Below are positions 8,370 to 16,312 of a DNA stretch of 64,000 bases, piece after piece. The notes under the pieces are model-generated. The model was not told the DNA's origin. It saw only the letters and a list, made by a program, of their open reading frames with translations, and made no database searches. The translations under genes were made by a program, and so were the position numbers. The DNA comes from Candidatus Poribacteria bacterium (GTDB lineage Bacteria > Poribacteria > WGA-4E > WGA-3G), in assembly GCA_958295945.1 (NCBI GenBank), contig OY282386.1, forward strand, positions 3,838,204 through 3,902,203, in the 5' to 3' direction. The first letter of the stretch is position 1. Each line of letters begins with the position of its first letter.

Positions 8370-9053
8370 ATGAAATTTGTATTGGTATTAGCAGGATTTG
8401 TGTTGATGATAGTCTATTGTGTTATCAGCACGATCAACATGGCACAAGCGGAGGAAGTCTTGGGTGTAGGAACGGCTTCACTGATAGGAGGAGACCTAAC
8501 CGACCCAGAAGACGATGGTGCACCGGATGCAAATGAAGGTTACAACGCCATTTTCTCAGCCAACGAAGAACCCGGATTCGGGGGCGGGGAATTTGCGTTT
8601 AATGTTTTTGATAACATCCTTGGCGGCGGCAATGCCAAATGGTGCTGAGGACGTGGGGGTGGCATTCCGGAGGAAGGCCTACACGTGACAGCTGAGTTTG
8701 ACGAGCCGTACGCATTGACACACTTCACCGTATCTTCAGCGAACGATGTTCCTGAGAGGGACCCTTCAGTGTGGGAGGTTCAGGGGTCGAACGACGGCAA
8801 TGAATTTACGACCATCTTTGCTCACGACGGGGGTAGCCTTTGGCCTCAGCGGCTGCAAGTCGTCCTTTTTGAGGCAGGCGAAGATTACGACGTTCAAAAA
8901 ATCGGGTATCGGTTTTTTCGGCATGTTACTTTTGAAACCGTTGGGGCGAACTTTCAAATTGGCGAAATTGAGTTCTTCGGCGATGATAGTTATCCCGTAG
9001 ACCCTAAAGCCAAGATCACAACCACATGGGGAAGCATCAAAAACGTCCGATAA
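8370..9053 (+). pseudogene. Secreted F5/8-type (galactose-binding-like) protein with in-frame TGA
   Basis: A Shine-Dalgarno (AGGAG, 8356-8360) precedes ATG 8370. The frame encodes a signal peptide (residues 1-28, ending in AQA-E) and an N-terminal domain with ANEGYNAIFSANEEPGFGGG. It meets TGA at 8646-8648 just after NAKWC, then stays open in the same frame to 9053. The downstream part, LTHFTVSSANDVPERDPSVW and VQGSNDGNEFTTIF, continues the same discoidin-like domain. The C-terminus is KITTTWGSIKNVR, a tail seen on two other secreted proteins here. The TGA is most simply a nonsense mutation; recoding is possible but unproven. The gene is GC-richer than its surroundings, suggesting a different origin. 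Confidence 0.75.
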
Positions 9054-9348
9054 GTACCAATATCGGACATTTTCTAATTCGGCTTGAATCCAGTAATAAC
9101 CAGGTTTGAGCCGTTTTTCATATCCGCTTGAAACCGTTTGGACTGTCCTGTGGAGGACATTTTCGATTATGAACCGCGGAAATCTTCAGGCTCATATTGA
9201 TTATGAGTTTATAGCAGTGGTTCATCTTGGCGCGAATGTCAGCAAAAAAGCGAATGCAATGATCATGAGGCGTGCCGCCGTGGGTAACCTAATCTAATAT
9301 AACCCAAGTTTCTACCTATAAATTCTTTTATATCCATAGATTTTTACA
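9054..9348 (+). other. Unassigned stretch, possible decayed coding sequence
   Basis: A 63-codon open frame (9106-9297) is present, and a second frame over 9150-9180 reads a plausible protein segment. This suggests a frame-broken remnant. I recognise no family, and no Shine-Dalgarno supports the short frame. Confidence 0.3.
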
Positions 9349-9513
9349 ATGAAAAACCCTATGGAATTAACTATTGTAGCAGTGTATACGATTTGTGAGG
9401 TTCTTTTAATTTCACGCGGACATCATACTGATCCGCAAGCAAAAATGTCTGATGCCGAGGTTAGGCATGCTGCTATTATCGCAGCAGGTTATTTTGGAGA
9501 TAATCATCGCTGA
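9349..9513 (+). pseudogene. IS982-type transposase N-terminal remnant
   Basis: A 54-codon frame reads a transposase N-terminus: LTIVAVYTICEVLL, then GHHTDPQAKMSDAEV and AAIIAAGYFGDNHR. The DPQ-x-K-MSDAEV pattern followed by a Leu/Ala helix and YFG-x-N is the start of IS982-like transposases from memory. The catalytic domain is missing and the frame stops at a TGA. It is followed by a perfect palindrome (9520-9535, TTGGGTATATACCCAA). Confidence 0.6.
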
Positions 9514-9581
9514 AACTACTTGGGTATATACCCAAAGGAAATAGGTAGCAACTTAGGTTATATAATCAAATGCATTTTAGT

Positions 9582-9724
9582 CTAAGTGGTTGACTCGCTA
9601 AGTTTTTATGTTTTGAATACACTAAATACACCCCCTTTATCCCGTCCCCTGAAAGCGGAGGAGGATTTTGAACCTATTACGCAAGTTGTGTATATAATAA
9701 ATATTTAGCGAGTAAACCACTAAG
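9582..9724 (+). mobile_element. MITE-like element, family B, copy 2
   Basis: This is the second copy of the element at 8017-8159, in the opposite orientation. Its ends are CTAAGTGGTTGACTCGCTAA (9582-9601) and the inverted CTTAGTGGTTTACTCGCTAA (to 9724). The end lies only 13 bp upstream of the start codon at 9738. A promoter-like pair sits inside it (9668-9696), so the insertion may drive the next gene. Confidence 0.75.
9668..9696 (+). promoter_or_regulatory. Promoter-like sequence inside MITE copy 2
   Basis: TTGAAC (9668-9673), a 17-base spacer, and TATATA (9691-9696; an overlapping TATAAT lies at 9693-9698). It points toward the gene at 9738 and lies wholly within the repeat element. Confidence 0.45.
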
Positions 9725-9737
9725 TAGGAATGATGTA

Positions 9738-10589
9738 ATGGATACAAAATCTGAAATCAAGAAATACTTATCTTACCCAATGCTTTTAATTGGTAGCGGG
9801 TCATTTTTCGGTGTGATCGGATGGTTGGGATTAGCAAATGCTGCAGAAAGTCTAATCTTTTTTCTTGGTTCATCACTACTCTCATTAACCGGTTCAATGA
9901 CCACCTTATGTGGACTCATGAGTCTTGAAAGATTCCCGCCAAGCAAACAAAAATTCAGGAAATTAAAATCTGATATTGCTATGCATCTAAAGATGCATTA
10001 TCCTACCTACATTATTGAAGTTGAAAAATCCAAACAGAAGTATAAGGAACTATACGAACAACTTCGATCTATTCGTACTTATTTTGAGGTATATCGTCAG
10101 GATGTAAGAAACTTACGGTCTGAGTTAACTCTCATTGAAAAACAACTACAACAGAATTTAAAAGACAATGCACCAATTATTGACAATGATAGTGCTGATG
10201 CTATTGCAAAGAAGCTGCTTTGGTCTGAAAAACAGATACAACTTGCCGAACTCAGTGAACAATTTGATAAATTTACTCAGTCTTTTTCATCCATAGATTT
10301 AGAACGATATCGTGATGACCTTACATATATCAGTGGAGATCAGATACAATTAGAACAGGGAATCGAATACTATCGTGAATTGATGATATTATGTAGTCAA
10401 TCAAGCACAAAATATGACAAAATCATCACTGCCAAGAAGAGGGTAGAAAAGGTTGACAGTTTGATATCGCGTCAAGAAAAAAGACTTTTAGACCTTGAGT
10501 CAGCAATGGATACAAAATGTGAGGAAGTAAAATTTGAGTTATCTCACTTTCGTGAACGGTTTGAGGATTTCAAGACTGATGGAGCTTGA
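9738..10589 (+). CDS. Hypothetical inner-membrane protein with cytoplasmic coiled coil
   Basis: No family is recognised. The 283-residue protein has two closely spaced hydrophobic segments near the N-terminus (about residues 12-32, YPMLLIGSGSFFGVIGWLG, and 38-60, LIFFLGSSLLSLTGS). The remainder, about 65-283, is rich in Glu, Lys, Gln and Leu with heptad character and looks like a long coiled coil. It could be a membrane-tethered scaffold. The next gene, a nucleotide-sugar epimerase, starts 28 bases later on the same strand, so they may be cotranscribed. The family-B MITE ends 13 bp before its start. Confidence 0.6.
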   Translation: MDTKSEIKKYLSYPMLLIGSGSFFGVIGWLGLANAAESLIFFLGSSLLSLTGSMTTLCGLMSLERFPPSKQKFRKLKSDIAMHLKMHYPTYIIEVEKSKQKYKELYEQLRSIRTYFEVYRQDVRNLRSELTLIEKQLQQNLKDNAPIIDNDSADAIAKKLLWSEKQIQLAELSEQFDKFTQSFSSIDLERYRDDLTYISGDQIQLEQGIEYYRELMILCSQSSTKYDKIITAKKRVEKVDSLISRQEKRLLDLESAMDTKCEEVKFELSHFRERFEDFKTDGA

Positions 10590-10617
10590 TGTTTCATTTT
10601 GAAACACAGGGATTGAT

Positions 10618-11589
10618 ATGAAATATCTTGTCACGGGATGTGCTGGATTCATTGGTTGGAAAGTCACTGAATTCCTAATAGCAGATGGACATACCGTTAT
10701 AGGTATAGACAATATTAATGACGCGTATGATGTAACGGTAAAAAATTGGCGGCTTGCACAACTTCAAGAGTTGTCAGAATTTTATTTCCACAACGTAGAT
10801 TTGTGTGATCGTTTCGCTCTTGAACAGACATTTGAGGAATCTTTTGATGCTGTGATTAACCTTGCAGCACGTGCAGGTGTTCGCCAATCAGTTGAGAATC
10901 CTTGGATCTACATTGATACCAACATAACCGGCACTCTCAATTTGCTTGAGTTGTGTCGTGCTAAAGGCATTAAGAAATTTGTTTTAGCATCCACATCCAG
11001 TTTGTATGGAGCAAAAAATCCCCTTCCGTTCAGCGAAGATGCCGACACTAACGGACCATTATCCCCCTACGCTGCCTCAAAAAAAGGCGCAGAAGCACTC
11101 TGCCATAGTTATCACCATCTCTATGATTTAGATGTAACAATCTTCCGATTTTTTACTGTTTATGGACCTGCAGGAAGACCGGATATGAGTGCGTTCCGAT
11201 TTGTTAAGTGGATAAGTGAGGGAGAACCTGTAATCGTATATGGAGATGGAAAGCAATCCTCTCGTGATTATACCTATGTTGAAGATATTGCCCGCGGCGT
11301 TATAGCCGGTTTGAAACCACTCGGATATTCAGTCATTAACCTCGGATCTGATAGTCCTATCGTACTTATTGATACGATTAGATTAATTGAAGAACTTGTT
11401 GGCAAGAAAGCCGTTCTTTCACATCAACCTTTCCATCGCGCTGATGTGCGTGCAACATGGGCAAATATCCAGAAAGCAGAGCAGCTGTTGGGATGGCGAC
11501 CAGAAGTAACATTCCGTGAAGGAATCACAGCACTTGTGGGGTGGTATGAAGAAAATCAAGATTGGGTAAAAGTTATTCCGACCGAGTAA
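10618..11589 (+). CDS. NAD-dependent epimerase/dehydratase (UDP-glucuronate 4-epimerase-like)
   Basis: This is a 323-residue extended short-chain dehydrogenase. The NAD-binding G-x2-G-x2-G is VTGCAGFIGWK at residues 5-15. The catalytic S-T-S and Y-x3-K are in LASTSSLYGA and SPYAASKKGAE. The sugar-binding end shows FRFFTVYGPAGRPDM and GDGKQSSRDYTYVEDI. The combination most resembles UDP-glucuronate or UDP-glucose 4-epimerases that supply sugars for surface polysaccharide. Substrate is inferred only. All catalytic residues are present. Confidence 0.88.
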   Translation: MKYLVTGCAGFIGWKVTEFLIADGHTVIGIDNINDAYDVTVKNWRLAQLQELSEFYFHNVDLCDRFALEQTFEESFDAVINLAARAGVRQSVENPWIYIDTNITGTLNLLELCRAKGIKKFVLASTSSLYGAKNPLPFSEDADTNGPLSPYAASKKGAEALCHSYHHLYDLDVTIFRFFTVYGPAGRPDMSAFRFVKWISEGEPVIVYGDGKQSSRDYTYVEDIARGVIAGLKPLGYSVINLGSDSPIVLIDTIRLIEELVGKKAVLSHQPFHRADVRATWANIQKAEQLLGWRPEVTFREGITALVGWYEENQDWVKVIPTE

Positions 11590-11693
11590 GCAATTGCAAT
11601 GTTCATTACAAAAAGCAAGACACATTTATCACAGACCCCGCACTAAAAATGACCTATGGGACACTCTAACATAATTTTCAAGACAAGCTTGAT

Positions 11694-14600
11694 ATGAAAT
11701 ACTTCTATTCGTTATTCTTTGTAATCTTCATTCTAATTTCTTGTAATCCAACTAATGACATCAATCGTAATGTTAAACGCGATTTAGCAATTACTGTCAG
11801 TACAGAGGTAGGAAAAGGAACGCATGACCATGTTGGGGAAGCAACAGGAAGAGTTCAAAGAACGGATGCTTTTCTGTCTATATTTGTTCCATCATACCGA
11901 CACGAACATTCCCCACCTTGGTCTATGAAGTTACTGTTCTATAATATTCGTGGTGTCTTCTTCCATAATCCATCAACAATTGAAGAATCTAATAAAAAAT
12001 ATGGAAATTGGGGAGGAAAGATATCAATAACTACAAACGAAGGACATGAGGACATAACTGTAAAAGGAGGAACTTTTCCTCAGTGCCTGAAACAGAAAAC
12101 GGTAGTGACTGTCAATGATGTTTATCGCCATACAGAATTAAAGACTGCTTTGATAAATGGCGCGCGATACTTATGGTTCGCTGAGGGTGTCGGTATTGTG
12201 AAAATACGATATGAACACTCTAATGGTATCGTCACTGAAGCTGAATTAATTGATTATAAAATTGCAGAGAAGAGTGATGAATACTTCCCGCTAACATCTG
12301 GAACGACTTGGACATATCGTTGGCAGGATGACTTTTACAAACAACCACTTATTGACACAATAACAGTTGAACCCAGGAAGCCATATAGGGGAGCCTTTCC
12401 ACTTAAAGTAGAAGTTACATCGGAAGCAGGTGAAGAGATGGGATCTGGCAGTTTTGAAGTAACAAAACATCGTATGTCTTTGGAATTAAGCTCACGTGGA
12501 TCATCTTATAGTGGGAATCACAAAGGACGAGATTTAGTTCCAGGGTCAACAACTATATTTGATAGCCATCTCAGTTCTATCTGGTCGAAACTACTTGAAT
12601 ATCCGCTTAGAATAGGCAACACATGGGAACAGGAAGGATTGTATAATTCCCGGGTACAGTCTACATTAGTAGGCTATGAAACAGTAGACGTAGGACCTAA
12701 CAAGTACCAAATGTGTCTCAAACAGAAATCTGTTTTTTCAGGTGCAACTACTGAATCAGACGCAAACGAGGAAACACTTCAACGGATTGCTATGATAAAC
12801 GGGACACGTTATATTTGGTATGCAAAAGGCATCGGAATCGTGAAAATGATATATGAGCATTCCAACGGTGTTATCACTGAAGCGGAATTAGCTGAATATG
12901 TGATACCAGAAAAAAGCAATGAGTACTTTCCTCTGGACCTTGGTACCTCTTGGACTTATACATGGCAGAACGACTATCACATAGCACCTATGACTGAAAA
13001 AGTTCGAGTAGTTGAGGAAGGAAGCGGACATGAGACACAACTTAAGAATGCACACTATGTAGTCAATATTTCTGCTGACAAACCAGGAGAAGCACATATA
13101 GAATGTAAATTTACAACGGAAGAGGTTACAGGAAATAAAATCAGACTACGTCCCAGTTCAGATGATGTTTATATTATCGGTCATACAATAAAGATGGAAG
13201 ATTCCACGAAAAAGAGAGCAGGCAAATCTGGTGGGGCAGGTAGTTGGGATTTCAAATTTAGAGACGGTTATTCATCTCCACTCACAATGACCTATGATGT
13301 TTCAATAGAGCATGCACAACGGATTAGAACGTTTAGAGAAAACCAAGGTTGGCCACAACATCTTAGATACCAGACAATGGAACCTGACCACAAGCAAGAT
13401 AGAACATTTTGGACAGGAAAAGCACTATTTATAGTTGGTGGGACGAACCGTGATATTAAAGTTTCATTTAATCTTCCGAAAGGATGGCTTGTCTCAACAC
13501 CGTGGAGAAGCATTAGTAGAGATAATACAAGATTCGCAGTATCTAATCAATCTGAATTAATTAGTTCCTTAATACTCATTGGACAACACAGTGAGTTAAT
13601 TGCCAGATCAGGTAAGACTAAAGTTACACTCGCGATTGCGGGTGATTTGCGTCCTTTTGAAGACAGTATACATGATACTGTTGAAAAATATCTAAGTACA
13701 TATCTACAGATACTTAAGCGAGGACCTAATGAAAATGTTCTGTTTATTATAAATCCGTATGTGACACATGATCAAAATGGTTCTGAAGGTCGAGGCATCA
13801 CTCGGAGTGTAAGTATACTTATGGATAATTGGTTGGATGAAACAAATAGACACTTATGGGGACCATTCCTTGGACATGAAGTTTTTCATATTTGGAATGG
13901 ACTTACTGCATTACAAGCATTTAGCGGTCATGAACATTGGTTTGTTGAAGGTGTTACTGACTACTACTCTGACATGGCTTCACTTCATCTTGGATACCTT
14001 ACAGAACGTGAATATTTGAATAGAATTGAAGCTGCTTGTGAGAGTTACCTATCCGTTTCAAATGAATATGCAATAGGAGATGCAAGAGATACTCGACTGA
14101 GTTATGATGGTGGCAGGCTAATCGCTTTAGCATTGGATCATGAGATACGAGAACATAAGAAAAACAGGAAAAGTTTAGATAACGTCATGCAGCTAATGTA
14201 TAAAAAGTTTGACGATATTGATGAAGAATACACACAGAGCGACATCATTAAAATAACTAATAAAGTATCGGGAGAAGATTTCCTGCCATTTTTTCAAGAA
14301 TATGTTGAGGGAAAGGCACGGCTTCCACTCACTGACTATTTTGGAAAAGCAGGTTTAGACCTGCAGGTAACATCTGAAGAACTACCAACATCCGAATATG
14401 TGATGAATGTCCTAAAGTCAAGTATAGGTCAAAATAAGAACGTTGAAGTCGTTGGTATCAATGGTTCACGAATTGGAAACATGAAAGAACTGAGAAAAAT
14501 CGCTAAGCACTGGAAATCAGGTGAAGTCGTAACACTGTTGTATGAAGACAACGGTAAAACAGTTACAAATACGACAACATTGAAAGGTGTATCTGAAACA

Positions 14601-14699
14601 CCACCGACTGAGAATGAGATAGTTGTTCATATTCTTGAAAAACCCGATAACACTAAATTACAACGGGCAATATTATCGGATATATTAGGAAGAAATTAA
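11694..14699 (+). CDS. Large lipoprotein with M61-like metallopeptidase site and PDZ-like C-terminus
   Basis: The 1001-residue product begins with a lipoprotein signal peptide (MKYFYSLFFVIFILISC, lipobox ILISC). It carries two copies of a ~100-residue unit, near residues 125-225 and 340-435. Both contain CLKQK, INGxRY, EHSNG-x-x-TEAEL and EYFPL-x-x-G-T-x-WTY. A gluzincin-type zinc site follows: HEVFHIWNG at 728-736, with the third ligand likely in WFVEGVTDYYSDM, about 20 residues on. HE-x2-H followed by W-N and EG-x-T-x-YY is the pattern of M61 glycyl aminopeptidases. The last ~100 residues (VEVVGINGSRIGNMKEL) look like a PDZ domain, as in M61 proteins. Substrate unknown; likely periplasmic or outer-membrane anchored. 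Confidence 0.75.
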   Translation: MKYFYSLFFVIFILISCNPTNDINRNVKRDLAITVSTEVGKGTHDHVGEATGRVQRTDAFLSIFVPSYRHEHSPPWSMKLLFYNIRGVFFHNPSTIEESNKKYGNWGGKISITTNEGHEDITVKGGTFPQCLKQKTVVTVNDVYRHTELKTALINGARYLWFAEGVGIVKIRYEHSNGIVTEAELIDYKIAEKSDEYFPLTSGTTWTYRWQDDFYKQPLIDTITVEPRKPYRGAFPLKVEVTSEAGEEMGSGSFEVTKHRMSLELSSRGSSYSGNHKGRDLVPGSTTIFDSHLSSIWSKLLEYPLRIGNTWEQEGLYNSRVQSTLVGYETVDVGPNKYQMCLKQKSVFSGATTESDANEETLQRIAMINGTRYIWYAKGIGIVKMIYEHSNGVITEAELAEYVIPEKSNEYFPLDLGTSWTYTWQNDYHIAPMTEKVRVVEEGSGHETQLKNAHYVVNISADKPGEAHIECKFTTEEVTGNKIRLRPSSDDVYIIGHTIKMEDSTKKRAGKSGGAGSWDFKFRDGYSSPLTMTYDVSIEHAQRIRTFRENQGWPQHLRYQTMEPDHKQDRTFWTGKALFIVGGTNRDIKVSFNLPKGWLVSTPWRSISRDNTRFAVSNQSELISSLILIGQHSELIARSGKTKVTLAIAGDLRPFEDSIHDTVEKYLSTYLQILKRGPNENVLFIINPYVTHDQNGSEGRGITRSVSILMDNWLDETNRHLWGPFLGHEVFHIWNGLTALQAFSGHEHWFVEGVTDYYSDMASLHLGYLTEREYLNRIEAACESYLSVSNEYAIGDARDTRLSYDGGRLIALALDHEIREHKKNRKSLDNVMQLMYKKFDDIDEEYTQSDIIKITNKVSGEDFLPFFQEYVEGKARLPLTDYFGKAGLDLQVTSEELPTSEYVMNVLKSSIGQNKNVEVVGINGSRIGNMKELRKIAKHWKSGEVVTLLYEDNGKTVTNTTTLKGVSETPPTENEIVVHILEKPDNTKLQRAILSDILGRN

Positions 14700-14725
14700 T
14701 TGTTGAAGAGGAGGTAACAAGAGCT

Positions 14726-14761
14726 ATGAATCCCAAGAGACTTGTGATATTTATAGTCGTT
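14726..14761 (+). pseudogene. 5' fragment of a gene cut by IS1 copy 1
   Basis: A strong Shine-Dalgarno (AGGAGG, 14709-14714) precedes ATG 14726. The codons MNPKRLVIFIVV read like the beginning of a signal peptide. The IS1-family left end (GAGGGTGTTAAC) begins at 14762 and replaces the rest of the gene. The remainder is not found after the element, so a deletion accompanied or followed the insertion. Confidence 0.55.
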
Positions 14762-15724
14762 GAGGGTGTTAACCAAATAATGATGCAAAAATTAGCAAGA
14801 TACCCTCTGAATCTCGCAGCCTCATCTCAACTGAAACACTTCTAACATTTATGACAGAAGTTGCCAATGAAAAAATAGACTAATTCTTTCATTGACTTAT
14901 CTGGCTAAAACCTATATCCTCCTGAAAACAAACAGGCTCTTACCGGAGGATACCATGAAGCATTGTCCAAGATGTCAATCTATACTCATCGTCAAAAATG
15001 GGTTGGCAGAATGCGCGTTTGGCATTCTGCATGAATGAAAAACAACGCTATAAATGCAAGCACTGCAAATACCAATTCACATGCACAACACCCCGCGGAC
15101 ACCCACCTGGGCATAAGAGGTTATCTGTGCTTTTATATTGTCATAGCATTTCAATGAACGCTATCTCAAAACTTTTTGATGTCTGGACAACTGCTGTGCT
15201 GAAATGGGGACGAAACTTTGCTAAAAAGCAAGCACCTAAACCCACACTTTCACCCGGCACGCCTGTTGTTTTGGAACTTGATGAAATGTGGCATTATATC
15301 CAAAACAAGAAAAACAAACTTTGGATATGGAAAGTGCTTGATAGAACCACCGGATACCTCATAGATTGGGAATGTGGGGCGCGCGACAAAGAAACCCTTG
15401 AAAAACTCGCAACACGTCTCGCTGCCCTCAATGTTAGCGTATATTGGACGGACAAATGGCAAGTCTATGAATCCTTATTACCTGCCTCAAAACATGTTCA
15501 AACGAAAGCAGAAACGCATCGGATTGAACGCAATAATTGCACAATGCGCCACTGGTGTGGGCGTTTTAAACGCAAGTCTATTATTGTTTCCAAAACCTTA
15601 GAGATGGTAAACCTAACAGTTGCCTTGTTCGCCCGATTTCGTGTCAATCGTGTCAATGGAAATGTTTTTGACATCTTAGAGGAGGGTGAAATGACACCGA
15701 ATATCATTATTTATAGTGAACTTT
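14762..15724 (+). mobile_element. IS1-family element, damaged copy
   Basis: The left end GAGGGTGTTAACcAAATAATGATGC matches the intact copy at 18836. The right end after the transposase (AATATCATTATTTATAGTGAA) keeps the subterminal part but has lost the terminal GTTAACACCCTC. With one degenerate end and a frameshifted transposase gene, it cannot move by itself. Confidence 0.8.
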
Positions 15725-15726
15725 GA
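14955..15726 (+). pseudogene. IS1-family transposase, frameshifted by a small palindromic insertion
   Basis: ATG 14955 encodes the zinc-ribbon start MKHCPRCQSILIVKNG, but that frame ends at TGA 15036. The rest (NEKQRYKCKHCKYQF onward) is one frame over, open from 14998 to 15726. The junction contains GCAGAATGC-gcgtttg-GCATTCTGC, a 9-bp inverted repeat absent from the intact copy. About 28 extra bases therefore shift the frame. The DDE residues survive: LELDEMWHYIQNKKNKLWIW, YWTDKWQVYE and RIERNN. No catalytic role is expected from separate halves unless frameshifting occurs, as in classical InsAB'. Confidence 0.8.
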
Positions 15727-15825
15727 AATTATTGGGGCACTCTAATAAATCTATTTTGAACAGAACGGACAACAGAAGTTGTAGCGCAAACTAAAAGTTG
15801 ACGCTACAAAAGTGCCCCATTAATT
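15727..15825. repeat. Small inverted-repeat element (GGGGCACT ends)
   Basis: AATTATTGGGGCACT (15727-15741) pairs with AGTGCCCCATTAATT (15811-15825) with one mismatch. ATT flanks the GGGGCACT core on both sides. An inner hairpin pairs TGTAGCG with CGCTACA (15780-15807). It has no ORF and is likely a MITE or REP-type element abutting the damaged IS1 end. Confidence 0.6.
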
Positions 15826-16007
15826 ATATGTTTTACTATAGTTAATACCCTTCCATTTCTAATTGGAAATTTCTTATAACTCTCCGTTTAATATCTAAAA
15901 ATCGGTAATGATGGAAAAACTAACGGAATTAGTCGTTTTGGGATTCGTCATTTTTTCTAAATTTATAACTTGACATTATTTTACCATTTATAGTATCATG
16001 CTTAAAT

Positions 16008-16089
16008 CATGAAAACTTGGTAGAGAATCTTACCCGCGTCGCAAGGCGCGGTCTCTACCAAAACCAAGTAAGATTGGGAAGTTTTCATG
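16008..16089. repeat. Palindromic repeat element
   Basis: CATGAAAACTT at 16008-16018 is inverted at 16079-16089, and the arms extend imperfectly to GTAAGATT. Inside, GGTAGAGA (16019-16026) pairs with TCTCTACC (16052-16059), and CCGCG with CGCGG. This is a GC-rich cored dispersed palindrome of the type seen throughout the window. The rest of 15826-16207 shows no gene. Confidence 0.6.
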
Positions 16090-16207
16090 TGTAGTGTTTT
16101 CATGAATCAAACCGTTAACATTATATTTATAGAATCAGCGACAAATAATCTCTTGGCATTTAGCTTATTACATCGCTGACACTACTCCATTTATATAGGA
16201 GTTCATA

Positions 16208-16312
16208 ATGAAGTTGCAAGTTGTTTTAACCACACTTGTTGTCATTCTTTTGTCACTCTCTTTGTCACTGTGTCTTGTTGGCTGTGTTACCAGTTCATAT
16301 AATAGACATTAG
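16208..16312 (+). pseudogene. Short lipoprotein gene interrupted by the IS5-type element
   Basis: TAGGAG precedes ATG 16208. The peptide is a lipoprotein signal (LTTLVVILLSLSLSLCLVGC, with lipobox LVGC) followed by VTSSYNRH and a TAG. That stop is created at the boundary with the IS (16310-16312). Joining across the element after removing one ATT duplication continues the frame as YLDLKVCKHVNCRSPFLI and a TGA near 17430. The ancestral product was therefore a ~52-residue lipoprotein of entericidin-like size. The match across the junction is my reconstruction. Confidence 0.6.

Noticed and set aside
8646-8648. Selenocysteine codon as the primary reading of the in-frame TGA
   Set aside because: No convincing SECIS-like hairpin follows and no sel genes are in the window. 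A nonsense mutation is simpler, so recoding is kept only as an alternative.
9106-9297. 63-codon open frame as a gene
   Set aside because: No ribosome site or recognisable protein features, and neighbouring frames hint at frame-broken debris.
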